A stretch of DNA of 64,000 nucleotides, from positions 1-64,000 of the forward strand of contig NZ_LGHM01000010.1 of NCBI RefSeq assembly GCF_001908185.1. The letters run 5' to 3'. This stretch comes from Bradyrhizobium sp. AS23.2 (lineage in GTDB: Bacteria; Pseudomonadota; Alphaproteobacteria; Rhizobiales; Xanthobacteraceae). Position 1 is the stretch's first letter; the number at the start of each line of letters is the position of its first letter. Below the pieces are notes generated by a model. That model saw only the letters and a program-made list of their open reading frames with translations. It was not told where the DNA came from and searched no databases. Of this stretch, positions 45,010 through 53,270 are shown in pieces. The translations under genes were made by a program, and so were the position numbers.

Positions 45010-46800
45010 CTAACGTCTGGGGGGCGGCCGAGCAGACACGCTGCGAAGCCCGGACGATCGATTGTGCATCCGACGGATGCTCTCGTCGACGCTCTCCAGA
45101 TCTTGACGCTGGCGATCGGCATAGGACTGGAGAAAGAGAGCAGTTTGCGCCAGCTTGGCCGGATCAGGGCCGATCTTCCACGAATTGCCGTCCGGCAGGC
45201 TTTCCATAACTTCGATCGCTTCGGACGGTGCACCGACGGTCTGCTTCACGTCCGAGTCGGTGGACACGGCGCGAGCGTCCTTGCCGGATGTCGTGAGAAT
45301 GGACGGCAACGCGAAAGCCGTCTCGGCGACCTTGCCCGGCTGGAACGGAACAATATTCGCAGACACCAGATCTGCCGCCGATTGAAGATAGCCTGCGCTG
45401 GCTGCATCCACTTGCATTGGAGGCTCGGGCACGTCCACCTGCACGCCAGCCGTGTTCGCCTCGAAATCCGCCAGGAATTCTGCTGCCACCCCGAGCGGAT
45501 CATGGCGTGCGATCGCCGCCTTCAGCTCCGACAAAAATGCCAGCGAGATGATATCCCGGGCAGCAGCGGAGGGTGCTCGATTGATCATGAACACATCTTC
45601 GTCAGCGGCCGCTATCGCCATCACGTCGGCAAGGCGCGGACCTCCCTCGATCACCAGAGCGGGCCAGTCAAGCTGGCGCACGAAGCGCGTGATGATTGCC
45701 GCATCCTCCGAAGTGCCCGTTGGCGTGATCCTGAACGCCCAACCGTCGAAGGTGACAGACGTTCCGGTCAACGACAGCGTCGGCAAGCCCCTTGCCGCAT
45801 CCACGTTGCCTTCCAGCGCATAGCCCGCCTCCTCCGCCGCAGCCGCGAACCGCCTCCGGAGTTTTGCGGCCTCCTCATCAACGAGACGATCAACGGCGGC
45901 GTTCGTGACCGTCAGGTTTGCAGCCTCCGGCTCCGGAGAACGCGTCGGTGCCTCGCGAGCCCGCTTCAGCCGACGGCTCGCCTTCAGCTGTTCGAACTCA
46001 TGGACATGCCTGCCTTCGTTGTACTTCTTGATCGCGACCCGGGGCAGGCGCTGCTCCGGAATGCCGGCTCCCCTCTCATCGTTGCGGCGTGGATCAACGT
46101 AGGCATCAACGCCGAGGATCGCACAACCCAGCGTCAATCTCGCAGCAACCAGGGCCCGCACGTACCTCCCGCCATCGCGTCGGAACAGCGTGTTCCAAGT
46201 ACGCTCCTTCAGACCGAAACCGTCTTGCTCCAGCTCGCGTTGCGCGAGCCAGGCGTGAGCGTGCGGGTTCGGCTTATCGTCACTCGCGGGCACGCACTCT
46301 ACGTCGAGCCGTACCGCCATCCCGAGTTGGACGAAAGGCAGCAAAGTAAAGGCCGCGAGGGGCAACAGCAGCTCGCGGGGCACCGCGCGCGGGAGCGCAA
46401 AATCAAGAATTCGGCCGTCCTGCGCGTTCCGACGCGTTTCTCTGAAAGCCGCCATCTTGTAAAAATTCTCCCATTGGGCGAATTCCAAGGGCACGCCCGG
46501 CGGCAGCAGCACACACCCTCCGACGTGAAAGCCGGCATAGCACTGGTAGTCGACGCTCCTGAAGCGATCAGCGGCGGCCGAACAGGTTTGGTAAGCGAAG
46601 CGCGCGATAGCCGTGTAATTCTGGGAAGTCGGAACAACGCCGAAGTGGATGGAGCAGAACGGCACGATGACCTCGAACTCTCGAACGTATAAAGGACACC
46701 CGCAATCGCTAGCACCCCGTCCAGCAAGTCCCGAGGCCGATACGAGACCGTCTGAAGACCGCTCCCTCATCAAGTGTGAAATCGCTCCGCACAGCGACAA
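45010..46800 (-). CDS. MobA/MobL-like relaxase
   Basis: About 596 residues (the exact start is uncertain; the first ~35 residues look non-conserved). Typical MobA/MobL features are seen: an N-terminal IHFGVVPTSQNYTAIARFAYQ stretch, FAQWENFYKMAAFRETRRNAQ, LPRAVPRELLLPLAAF and the metal-binding HUH motif NPHAHAWLAQRE (His180, His182). It should nick DNA at an oriT to start conjugative transfer. Residues ~260-596 have helical and mixed segments with no helicase motif recognised. There is no mating-pair formation system in the window, so the element would be mobilised in trans. Confidence 0.72.
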   Translation of the reverse strand: MSLCGAISHLMRERSSDGLVSASGLAGRGASDCGCPLYVREFEVIVPFCSIHFGVVPTSQNYTAIARFAYQTCSAAADRFRSVDYQCYAGFHVGGCVLLPPGVPLEFAQWENFYKMAAFRETRRNAQDGRILDFALPRAVPRELLLPLAAFTLLPFVQLGMAVRLDVECVPASDDKPNPHAHAWLAQRELEQDGFGLKERTWNTLFRRDGGRYVRALVAARLTLGCAILGVDAYVDPRRNDERGAGIPEQRLPRVAIKKYNEGRHVHEFEQLKASRRLKRAREAPTRSPEPEAANLTVTNAAVDRLVDEEAAKLRRRFAAAAEEAGYALEGNVDAARGLPTLSLTGTSVTFDGWAFRITPTGTSEDAAIITRFVRQLDWPALVIEGGPRLADVMAIAAADEDVFMINRAPSAAARDIISLAFLSELKAAIARHDPLGVAAEFLADFEANTAGVQVDVPEPPMQVDAASAGYLQSAADLVSANIVPFQPGKVAETAFALPSILTTSGKDARAVSTDSDVKQTVGAPSEAIEVMESLPDGNSWKIGPDPAKLAQTALFLQSYADRQRQDLESVDESIRRMHNRSSGLRSVSARPPPRR

Positions 46801-46965
46801 TCAGGCCTCCGCAGGGAAGCTTTCGCGATAGCTCCGAAGGGCTCGTTAACGAGATGCCAGAGTCTTCGCACCACGGTGGCCTCCGTTCGACCCAGGAAAG
46901 GTCGGGCAGGCGCGCCAAAAAGCGCACGCGAAATCGCGTGACCGAAAACGTCCGACCCAGCCGCA

Positions 46966-47723
46966 TTAACCGGGTGCGAGAGCGGGAGGCAGCCGGTGCG
47001 CCAACGGCAACGGCAGGCGGGGCTTATTCTGACGCTGATCTTTGGCGAGTTGCTCGCGGAGATTTTTCACGAAGTGGCGATCGTGTGGCCCGGGTTTATC
47101 TCCGAGAAATTTCTTCAGCGCCGCCTTCTTGGAGATGTCGAGCATCTCCAAGACCATGGCGGACATTTCGTCAGCACCAGCGCGCACCGGCTCCTTCGCC
47201 TTATCTTTGGCGCGGCGAATGCATTCCTTGACGCTTTCAACCGTCAGCCGTTCGCCGCGGCGTACCCGCTCCAAGACTTCGACAACGGTTGCATCGTCAC
47301 TGTTGAGGAGGGCCGAGCATTCAGACTTGATCGCTGCGACCGTCGGCTGATTAACCATCGTTTCAAGACAAGACCGGAAATCGATCCACCAGGCAGCTCC
47401 GCTGTAAGCAATGATCTCATCAATTGCACCCGGGGCGCACGGCGAGCACGGTGGTCGTGGCCCGCTCGATCGCCTCCGGAGAGGGGCCGCGCCTTCCCAA
47501 GATTCGGCAAAAGTGCGCTGGTATTTCCCGCTCAACAACGAACAGCCACTTTCTCACGAATGCGGTTGGCCCACTCGACCTGTTTTTTGGTGCCGGTCAG
47601 CTCCATTGCGACGGCGGCCTCATTGGTTCGCTGAACCTGCTCGTTCACCTCACGCTCAAAGTATTCGAATTGCCTCTTCCAACACAGCTATCTCACGGCT
47701 GTGCGAAAGAGTGCTCAGGTCAT
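46966..47723 (-). pseudogene. Conserved island protein gene with several frameshifts
   Basis: The intact C-terminal frame (ATG 47358: MVNQPTVAAIKSECSALL to the stop at 46966) is only the last 130 residues. Upstream, the same protein continues in other frames: STLSHSREIAVLEEA, YFEREVNEQVQRTNEAA, ELTGTKKQVEWANRIREK, WLFVVEREIPAHF, then IERATTTVLAVRPG, and DEIIAYSGAAWWIDFRS. Joining these needs one extra base removed near 47683, 47552 and 47432, and one base added near 47718 after ATG 47723. That ATG overlaps the preceding stop as ATGA. LTGTKKQVEWA is a motif I associate with a widespread family of unknown function. Real decay or base-call errors remain open. Confidence 0.7.
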
Positions 47724-47958
47724 CTGCAACTCGCGCGGATCATGTCCATCCAGCGGCCGACCCGGCGCAACGCACGCTCGCACGGGCCAATGCGCTCCCG
47801 AACCAGGCGAGCGCGCAGCAACGCGAGTTGCTTGCGTTCCGAGGGTTTCATCAACTGCACGGCAAGGGGAAGATCGTGCAACAGCATGAAACTGGTGTTC
47901 GAGCGGGCAAGGCGCTGGATTAAGTCTCTGACGGCTTCGTGCCCCCGCCGCTCGACAT
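47720..47958 (-). pseudogene. Small island gene, probably frameshifted
   Basis: A minus-strand frame reads LIQRLARSNTSFMLLHDLPLA, then KPSERKQLALLRARLVRERI and ends GRWMDMIRASCR at a TGA that overlaps the ATG of the next gene (ATGA), a classic coupling. It has no start codon in frame; ATG 47958 (MSSGGGTKPSET) would open it if one base is restored near 47935. Alpha-helical, basic, function unknown. The ParA-like gene ends just upstream at 47979. Confidence 0.45.
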
Positions 47959-47978
47959 GTTCGAACTGCGCGGTGAGC

Positions 47979-48827
47979 CTAGTTGGCGCGGGGAAACCCC
48001 ACGGCCTGGTGGGCCGCCTCCATCATGACCGCGATCCAGCTTGCGACGCGGCGCTGAACGACCGCCGCAGACAACCGGTCCAAGGGATTACCCGCATGGT
48101 CGGCCCACAGCGGGGCAAGCCGCGCGGGATCGGCCGTGACAAACTTCATGAGGTTCAAACCCGGCGTGCGGTCTACGGGCTGCCACAACCGGTCATCCAT
48201 GCGCGGCAGGACGATTGCGCTGGCGTCAGCGCGCATCCTGGCGAACTGTTCCGGCTCGAGGTTCAAAAGGCGGGGATCAAAATCCGGCGGGAAAACGGCG
48301 CCAACCCGCTCGTTGAGAACCCAGACCGGCCGCGCCAGCGGGAGCGCGCCACGCACCAGTTCAGTGGATGCCGTCATCGCACGCATGGCATCCAGATTGG
48401 ACGTTGTCACCAGCGCGACGATCAATTGGCCGCCGCTCTCGGTCACAACCTGGTCGAGACGCATGTCGCGCATGAATTTCATCACGGGCACGTCCCACGC
48501 AGCCGCGGTGTCCAGCACGATGCTGCCGCCATTCTCCGCCGAGTGAGCGATGGCGCTGGTGAACGGCGAGAATGCCCGCAACAGAGCGAGCGGATCCTCG
48601 GATGCCGCCTCGAGCAGATCGGTGTCGATCGTGACGACGTCGTCGCCGAGCTTGGCACGCAACCGCTGCTGTACGTCCGCCGAAAAGACGTGGACGCGGT
48701 AGCCGACCGAGCGCAGAAGCAGGGTGACGAGCTCGGTGAACAGCGTCTTGCCCTGCCCGCCCAGGGCCGAAAGCACGACAATGAGATACCAACCGACGGC
48801 AGGATTGGAGGTTTTGATCTTCGGCAT
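47979..48827 (-). CDS. ParA/TraL-like P-loop ATPase
   Basis: A 282-residue deviant Walker ATPase: VVLSALGGQGKTLFTELV near residue 18 (GGxGKT), a conserved Asp in FSADVQQRL, and SIVLDTAAAWDV as the Walker B region, later LIVALVTTSNLDA. This is the ParA/MinD/TraL family, used for plasmid partition or conjugal transfer. The Walker A carries Gln instead of the usual Lys at the deviant position. There is no adjacent ParB; the five 10-bp repeats lie 74 bp upstream of its start and are a candidate binding site. It is co-oriented with the following small genes. Confidence 0.75.
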   Translation of the reverse strand: MPKIKTSNPAVGWYLIVVLSALGGQGKTLFTELVTLLLRSVGYRVHVFSADVQQRLRAKLGDDVVTIDTDLLEAASEDPLALLRAFSPFTSAIAHSAENGGSIVLDTAAAWDVPVMKFMRDMRLDQVVTESGGQLIVALVTTSNLDAMRAMTASTELVRGALPLARPVWVLNERVGAVFPPDFDPRLLNLEPEQFARMRADASAIVLPRMDDRLWQPVDRTPGLNLMKFVTADPARLAPLWADHAGNPLDRLSAAVVQRRVASWIAVMMEAAHQAVGFPRAN

Positions 48828-48900
48828 GAGCTTCTCCTTGGATGATGAGAAGCCGAATGGGGCACAATGGGAAATCGAAAGCCCCCACGAACCCGAGGTG

Positions 48901-48950
48901 AGAAATGTCGTAAAATGTCGTTATTCGTCGTATTTTGTCGTATTTCGTCG
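48901..48950. repeat. Five phased 10-bp direct repeats (iteron/centromere-like)
   Basis: Five consecutive decamers, one per DNA helical turn: AGAAATGTCG, TAAAATGTCG, TTATTCGTCG, TATTTTGTCG, TATTTCGTCG. The consensus is TAWWWYGTCG: A/T-rich five bases followed by T/C-GTCG. They lie between the convergent-facing ends of the ParA-like gene start (48827) and the stop of the next gene (48965). The spacing fits binding of a ribbon-helix-helix or other cooperative DNA-binding protein along one face. Confidence 0.75.
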
Positions 48951-48964
48951 GCAGATGCCTATCT

Positions 48965-50176
48965 TCAACCGCTCCGCAGCCAAGGCTTGCAGGCGCGCGC
49001 AAGCTTCACGAGAAACAGCGCGTCCGTTTTAGCTTGAGAGGTCGGTCCAAGATCGATGGTTGGCACCGGCAGTCCTGTTGCGCGCGTCTTCGTTGCAATG
49101 ACCATCGCTCCCTTCTCTCCAGGAGCCCTTGGGTCGCTCCGAACTTGGTTCACATGATGAAAGTCACCCATATGGGCGCGTCGCAAGAGTTCAGCGGACG
49201 AGCTAATGACCGCTTCGTGGCACGCCAACCAAAGATCTCGCCGGCGCCGCTCGCGCGGCGTTTCCGCCCGTTCCGACCGGCCGTCCAGTATTCCCGAGAG
49301 CCGCTGCGCGACCAGCCGGTGTTGATTGATCGCCACCCAGATGGTCAACATGGATCCGAGAACGTCCTGGCGCAGGCGATCCGAATTCTGATCGTCGATC
49401 AGGACGTCGATCATCTGTGCCAGAAGCGCTTGAACCGCGGTTCTCGGGCGTTCGACCGCGGGCTCGAGCACCACCTGGAATACATCGATCGCCAAGCGAG
49501 CCACCGGCACCGGTTCAGCCCAGTCGTAGAGCGTTCGGCGACCGGTATTCTCTTGCGCCGGATCCCGTGTGGCGCGGCGTACCGCCTCATGCACCTGTCG
49601 AAGAACGGACGAAGCCTCCTTGGGCATCCCGGCAATGAAATCTTCAAGACGCTGCCGAAGATTGGCTGCCTTGGGCTCGGGCAGATTGCCGAAAAAGTAC
49701 GCGTCGGCCGCAGCAAACGGAAAAGGCATCGATCGGACGGCCACCAAATGGGGCTCGTCTGGAAGCTGACGCATCGCCGCATTCACGACGTGGGGCTCGA
49801 CGGAAGCATTTACGACCGCCTTCCGGTAGGAGCTCGCAATTGCCTCCGGATTTCTAAAAGTTTCAAGGGTGACGGCAGCCATGTCGACGTTCGAAAATGG
49901 ATAGCGTCCCACCAAAGCGTCATACGTTTCGGAAAGAATTTGGTCCGGGATAGAAGCCTTATGTCCCGAGCACACACGCTCCGCCGCGTCCGCTAAAGCA
50001 CCGAGCTGCGACACCACCGCACTGATCTGGGGCGAATTTGCGCGACGCTCGCACCGGCATCGAAACGATAGCTTCGCCTCCTCAAGCTCAACAATCTTGA
50101 TTTCGATTTGGTCGGCAGGAATGCCAATGCGGTGGAGGAGACGCTCGAGCTCCCCACGATCATCGTCTGACCACAT
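48965..50176 (-). CDS. Hypothetical island protein, 403 aa
   Basis: About 403 residues from ATG 50176, 8 bp after the previous gene's stop. Mostly alpha-helical, without signal peptide or membrane helix. A Cys pair FRCRCERR and Arg/Glu-rich segments occur. There is no recognisable catalytic motif. The helical repeats and coupling to the 147-aa gene suggest a structural or accessory transfer protein, but this is guesswork. Its stop lies next to the 10-bp repeat array. Confidence 0.65.
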   Translation of the reverse strand: MWSDDDRGELERLLHRIGIPADQIEIKIVELEEAKLSFRCRCERRANSPQISAVVSQLGALADAAERVCSGHKASIPDQILSETYDALVGRYPFSNVDMAAVTLETFRNPEAIASSYRKAVVNASVEPHVVNAAMRQLPDEPHLVAVRSMPFPFAAADAYFFGNLPEPKAANLRQRLEDFIAGMPKEASSVLRQVHEAVRRATRDPAQENTGRRTLYDWAEPVPVARLAIDVFQVVLEPAVERPRTAVQALLAQMIDVLIDDQNSDRLRQDVLGSMLTIWVAINQHRLVAQRLSGILDGRSERAETPRERRRRDLWLACHEAVISSSAELLRRAHMGDFHHVNQVRSDPRAPGEKGAMVIATKTRATGLPVPTIDLGPTSQAKTDALFLVKLARACKPWLRSG

Positions 50177-50183
50177 AGCCGAG

Positions 50184-50627
50184 CTACTTGCGCCTCGTCC
50201 TGTCAAACAAAATTTCGCCCCTGGCGGCAAAAGATTGCGCATCGCTGATGCGCTGCTTGAACTCGCTAAGTTCCGGAGACAGATCCTGGTCCCAGCCTGA
50301 GGTTGTTGCTGTCGCTACATTGTGATCCGCCAGGGGAGCCCTGACGCCGATCTCGGCTGCCGGCCGCTTACCGGCGCGCGCGACTTTGGCTCTCGAAATG
50401 CAGTTGTGAAGCGAATTGCCCTTGAAGCGAGTTCCTTTCCGGCTCAACGCGCCTCCGGCGTTGAGCGCGCCGGCGATCTGCTCGTAGGTGTAGCCTGCCT
50501 CGAGCATCGCTTCGAACAATTCAAGGTGCTCGGTAATCACCGCCTGAGTTTTCGGGCGGCCCATCCCCGTTGGAGCCAGCGCGTCGATGACGGGTTGCAG
50601 AATGTCCGCGGAAAGGCACGCCTTCAT
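50184..50627 (-). CDS. Hypothetical island protein with HTH-like segment, 147 aa
   Basis: A 147-residue protein. GRPKTQAVITEHLELFEAML then AGYTYEQIAGALNAGGALSRKG looks like a helix-turn-helix of the kind found in TraK-like or replication-initiation accessory proteins of mobile elements. The C-terminal part is hydrophilic. It is the first gene of the coupled pair with the 403-residue gene. A promoter should lie in the 600 bp upstream. Confidence 0.6.
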   Translation of the reverse strand: MKACLSADILQPVIDALAPTGMGRPKTQAVITEHLELFEAMLEAGYTYEQIAGALNAGGALSRKGTRFKGNSLHNCISRAKVARAGKRPAAEIGVRAPLADHNVATATTSGWDQDLSPELSEFKQRISDAQSFAARGEILFDRTRRK

Positions 50628-51253
50628 GTTGATCTCGTTGTGTCATCAGAGTTTTAAGCCGTTGATATCGGGGGCAGGAAGCAGCCGATGTCCAGATAAA
50701 TCGCCCGAGATCCGGTTGAATATCGGGGAGAGACAAATATTCCGGCCCGGAGACAGTTGCCGACAAATCCGCGTATCTCGGCCTCAATCGAGCAACACCC
50801 GAGCTGAAAGAGCCGACAGGCGAGCCCTCTTTCGGACGACGAAGGCAGTTGTTTTGGAGGTGCGTTCGCCAGTGCCTCCCCCAAAACGCTTCAGTGCAAA
50901 TGGCAGTAAACCGCGAAACGCTTCCCATCAGATCGTCGCTCCCTGCGGCACCCTGGTCGAACCTGCCTGTGGGAGGAGTGCATGCGACCGAACCCAACGG
51001 CTACCGTTCCGCCTCCGTGCCACGCGGGCGCCTCGCTCGGCGCTTAGCGTCGGTGGTCACATCGTCGGGGAAAAGCCACCGGCACCGATCGCGAAGAGAA
51101 TGACAAGACGCGGCCCCTGTCCGGACTGCTGATCGCGCCATCGATTCAAGTCACAGCGATCGGCCGGTCTCTGCCGCCGCCACAGGATTCAGCTTGCGGG
51201 CGGCGGGCAATCACTCACCGGACAACTCGAAGCAAAAATTCAGATTTGCTTCC
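50628..51253. other. Intergenic region
   Basis: About 626 bp with only unsupported frames on both strands. It separates the transfer-like gene pair from the small coiled-coil gene and may hold the promoter or oriT. No clear repeat pattern was recognised. Confidence 0.35.
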
Positions 51254-51463
51254 TTAATTTGCCAAGCGGCCTCTTACCGCAATCTGAAAATTGGAGACGC
51301 ACGTTTCGAGGCTCCGAGCCGGACCATCATCGCTCAAATCCTGGGCTATGAAACGAAGGCGCGCGTGGGATCGTCCCTCGATTTCGTCAAGGTCGGTCGC
51401 AATCCTCTCGAGCGCCTCTTGTAGGCGTCGCAGATGGGTGAGGTGCAGTTCGGCTTGGCCCAT
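51254..51463 (-). CDS. Small coiled-coil protein, 69 aa
   Basis: Starts at ATG 51463 (MGQAELHLTHLRRLQEALER) with GGGGAG about 8 bases upstream. The sequence is amphipathic helix for the first ~35 residues and a mixed C-terminal part with one Cys. The longer start at 51541 has no ribosome-binding site. Function unknown; probably the right end of the island. Confidence 0.5.
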   Translation of the reverse strand: MGQAELHLTHLRRLQEALERIATDLDEIEGRSHARLRFIAQDLSDDGPARSLETCVSNFQIAVRGRLAN

Positions 51464-51919
51464 TAGATCGCTCCCCGATACTCGGCTATGATTAGGGATC
51501 GGGCCCGTGACGGCCAGTGGAAAGCAGACACCCACCGGCAACGGTTCCGAGGCCGCGCCGCATGCCGCCTCAACAAGCCGCCCCCCCTAATAGGCTCCGC
51601 GCACTGACCAAGATAAATACTCAGAATTTTAAATAAATTCTATTATTTGCGATTTTATAAGGTGCGGTCAATAGTCCGACTTAATCGGTGGCGGATTATA
51701 TTTTGCAGGAACGGTTTGGATGTAGCCAAGGTTGGATGCCCGCGCGCTCCTCGATGGACACCTAGCCCGGACTATTCACGCAAATGGTGGTTCAAGCCGA
51801 CAGCCCGAGTTCGAAGGCGTCAGTGACGTCCGGCACGGCTTCGCGACTGCACGTAGCATTGAAGAGACCCGTCAGCTGCCGCCACGTAACGGCCACCACG
51901 CGGCGGTGCCCTCAGACGC
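51464..51919. other. AT-rich intergenic region at right edge of island
   Basis: About 456 bp. 51610-51700 is strongly AT-rich and contains the inverted repeat AGAATTT-TAAAT-AAATTCT (51623-51641). It could be a silencer target, promoter or attachment site; no att duplicate was found by eye at the left edge. Confidence 0.4.
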
Positions 51920-52204
51920 CTACCACCAAAAGTACGGAAATACCCGATATCGCAGCCGCGGATCGCCGTAGTAGCCAGGCCCGTCATATGGGCCGTAGAA
52001 ATTGCCGTCCCCATAGACCCAGCGCGCGATCGGCCTGCGGACCGGCGGACGGTAACAGCGCCCTTGCTGGTCGCAGATTACCTTGACCTGCTCGAGCGGA
52101 GGGCTGGCATGAGGCGTGGTGGCTTGGGCCAAAAGCGGCGCTGCAGATACCTCGCCGATTAACATCATCGAAAGACCGGCGATTGCTCCAGCCAGTTTCA
52201 GCAT
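51920..52204 (-). CDS. Small secreted Cys-containing protein, 94 aa
   Basis: Starts at ATG 52204 with a GAGGGGCGGGAC purine stretch just upstream. A signal peptide (LKLAGAIAGLSMMLIGEVSA) is followed by a short linker, the motif CDQQGRCYRPPVRR and a Tyr/Gly/Pro/Phe-rich tail (YGDGNFYGPYDGPGYYG). Two Cys suggest a disulphide loop. Short secreted proteins of this kind with CxxxGxCY are common in Bradyrhizobium; their function is unknown. Confidence 0.65.
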   Translation of the reverse strand: MLKLAGAIAGLSMMLIGEVSAAPLLAQATTPHASPPLEQVKVICDQQGRCYRPPVRRPIARWVYGDGNFYGPYDGPGYYGDPRLRYRVFPYFWW

Positions 52205-52523
52205 TGTCCCGCCCCTCTGATCCGCCCGATTCAAATCCGACCGAGTTTAACTGTCTTAATAGTCTCCTATCCGCAGGACAAGGCCACCCAGACCGGCCCA
52301 TTGCCACCCGGCTCTCGCTAATCCGCAGTTGCGATGTATCTGCCACATCGAGTACCTGTGCGGTGCCCGCGACAGACCCACCTCGGACTAGGCCTGGTTG
52401 CTCGACGGCCAGAAGCACCTGATCAGAGGCGCATTCCCGCCCAAGGAAATCACTAACCAAGTCTGTTTGCCATGCGAGGAGCGGCGATGCCCGCGCCGGT
52501 TTCAGCTTCCATGGTTGAATGCT
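52205..52523. other. Intergenic region
   Basis: About 320 bp between the divergent secreted-protein gene and the algF-like gene. Promoters for both probably lie here. No gene was supported. Confidence 0.35.
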
Positions 52524-53259
52524 ATGTCTAGGCGCGATTCAACCACGCCCCCCGAAATGGCCCTTTCCTCATCTTCCAGCGGTCGCCTTTGCCTGTGGCT
52601 GTGCCGCTTTGCCGCACTCCTCCTCCTTTCAATCGTCATGCCTCCTCTCCAGGGACAGGAGCTCGGCCGCCTGTACGCGACAAGACCGCCCCCCGGGATA
52701 CGCCTTCATAAGGATCGCCATCGCGTTCGGCGAAAATGTTCCTCAGGTTCAGGTCAACTCGATGGATCTTCGGATCAGCGAGGCCACAGGGGCAAGCTCG
52801 TATCGCGCCGTTCCCGGAAATCAGCCCCTGAACCTCTCTGTCGACGGCTCTACGATCTCGAAAGATATCGTGCCGAGCCCCGAGGCGTATCTCACCCTTG
52901 TGATCTCGAAAACCAATTCGGCCTGGACCGTCCAATCCATTGACGAGGGCCAGAACTCCGGCGACGGGCTGAAAGCCAGGCTTCGCTTCTTCAACCTGGT
53001 GCCCGGATGCACGGCCACACTAAGAATTGCCGACGGTCCCACGATCTTTCAGCAAACTCCATTTGCCTCCGTCCAGTCCCGATCCATCAATCCTGTGGTT
53101 GCAAAGCTCGAGGGCTCTTGCAGCGAAGGTAACGCCACCACTCTGATGCTTCCTCAACTGCGAGCTGGCGACTACTACAGCGTATTCCTTCGCAAGGACG
53201 CCGAGCGACTTCGTCTCACCGACCAACTGGATGAGACCGAACCCTATCGGGAGCGCTAG
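52524..53259 (+). pseudogene. AlgF-like O-acetylation protein, split by a +1 shift at C6G3
   Basis: The frame with ATG 52524 (or 52557) has a signal peptide and mature start QGQELGRLYATRPPPG. The next frame carries YAFIRIAIAFGENVPQVQV and the rest of the AlgF-like protein (VVAKLEGSCSEGNAT, RAGDYYSVFL) to the stop at 53259. They meet at CCCCCCGGG (52689-52697); removing one base gives RLYATRPPPGYAFIRI. AlgF is a periplasmic protein needed for alginate O-acetylation. The context with algI-, algJ- and algX-like genes supports that role for another polymer. A short upstream start and the broken frame leave expression in doubt. Confidence 0.75.
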
Positions 53260-53270
53260 GCGGCGCGCCG

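Noticed and set aside
45064-46692. 542-codon plus-strand frame opposite the relaxase
   Set aside because: Composition is shadow-like and the minus strand has the HUH relaxase motif.
47424-48845. 473-codon plus-strand open frame opposite the ParA-like gene
   Set aside because: It overlaps the ParA-like gene antisense, has Arg/His/Gln-rich composition and no domain or start signal; it is a high-GC shadow.
48901-48950. Decamer array as a CRISPR
   Set aside because: Units are 10 bp with no spacers and no cas genes nearby.
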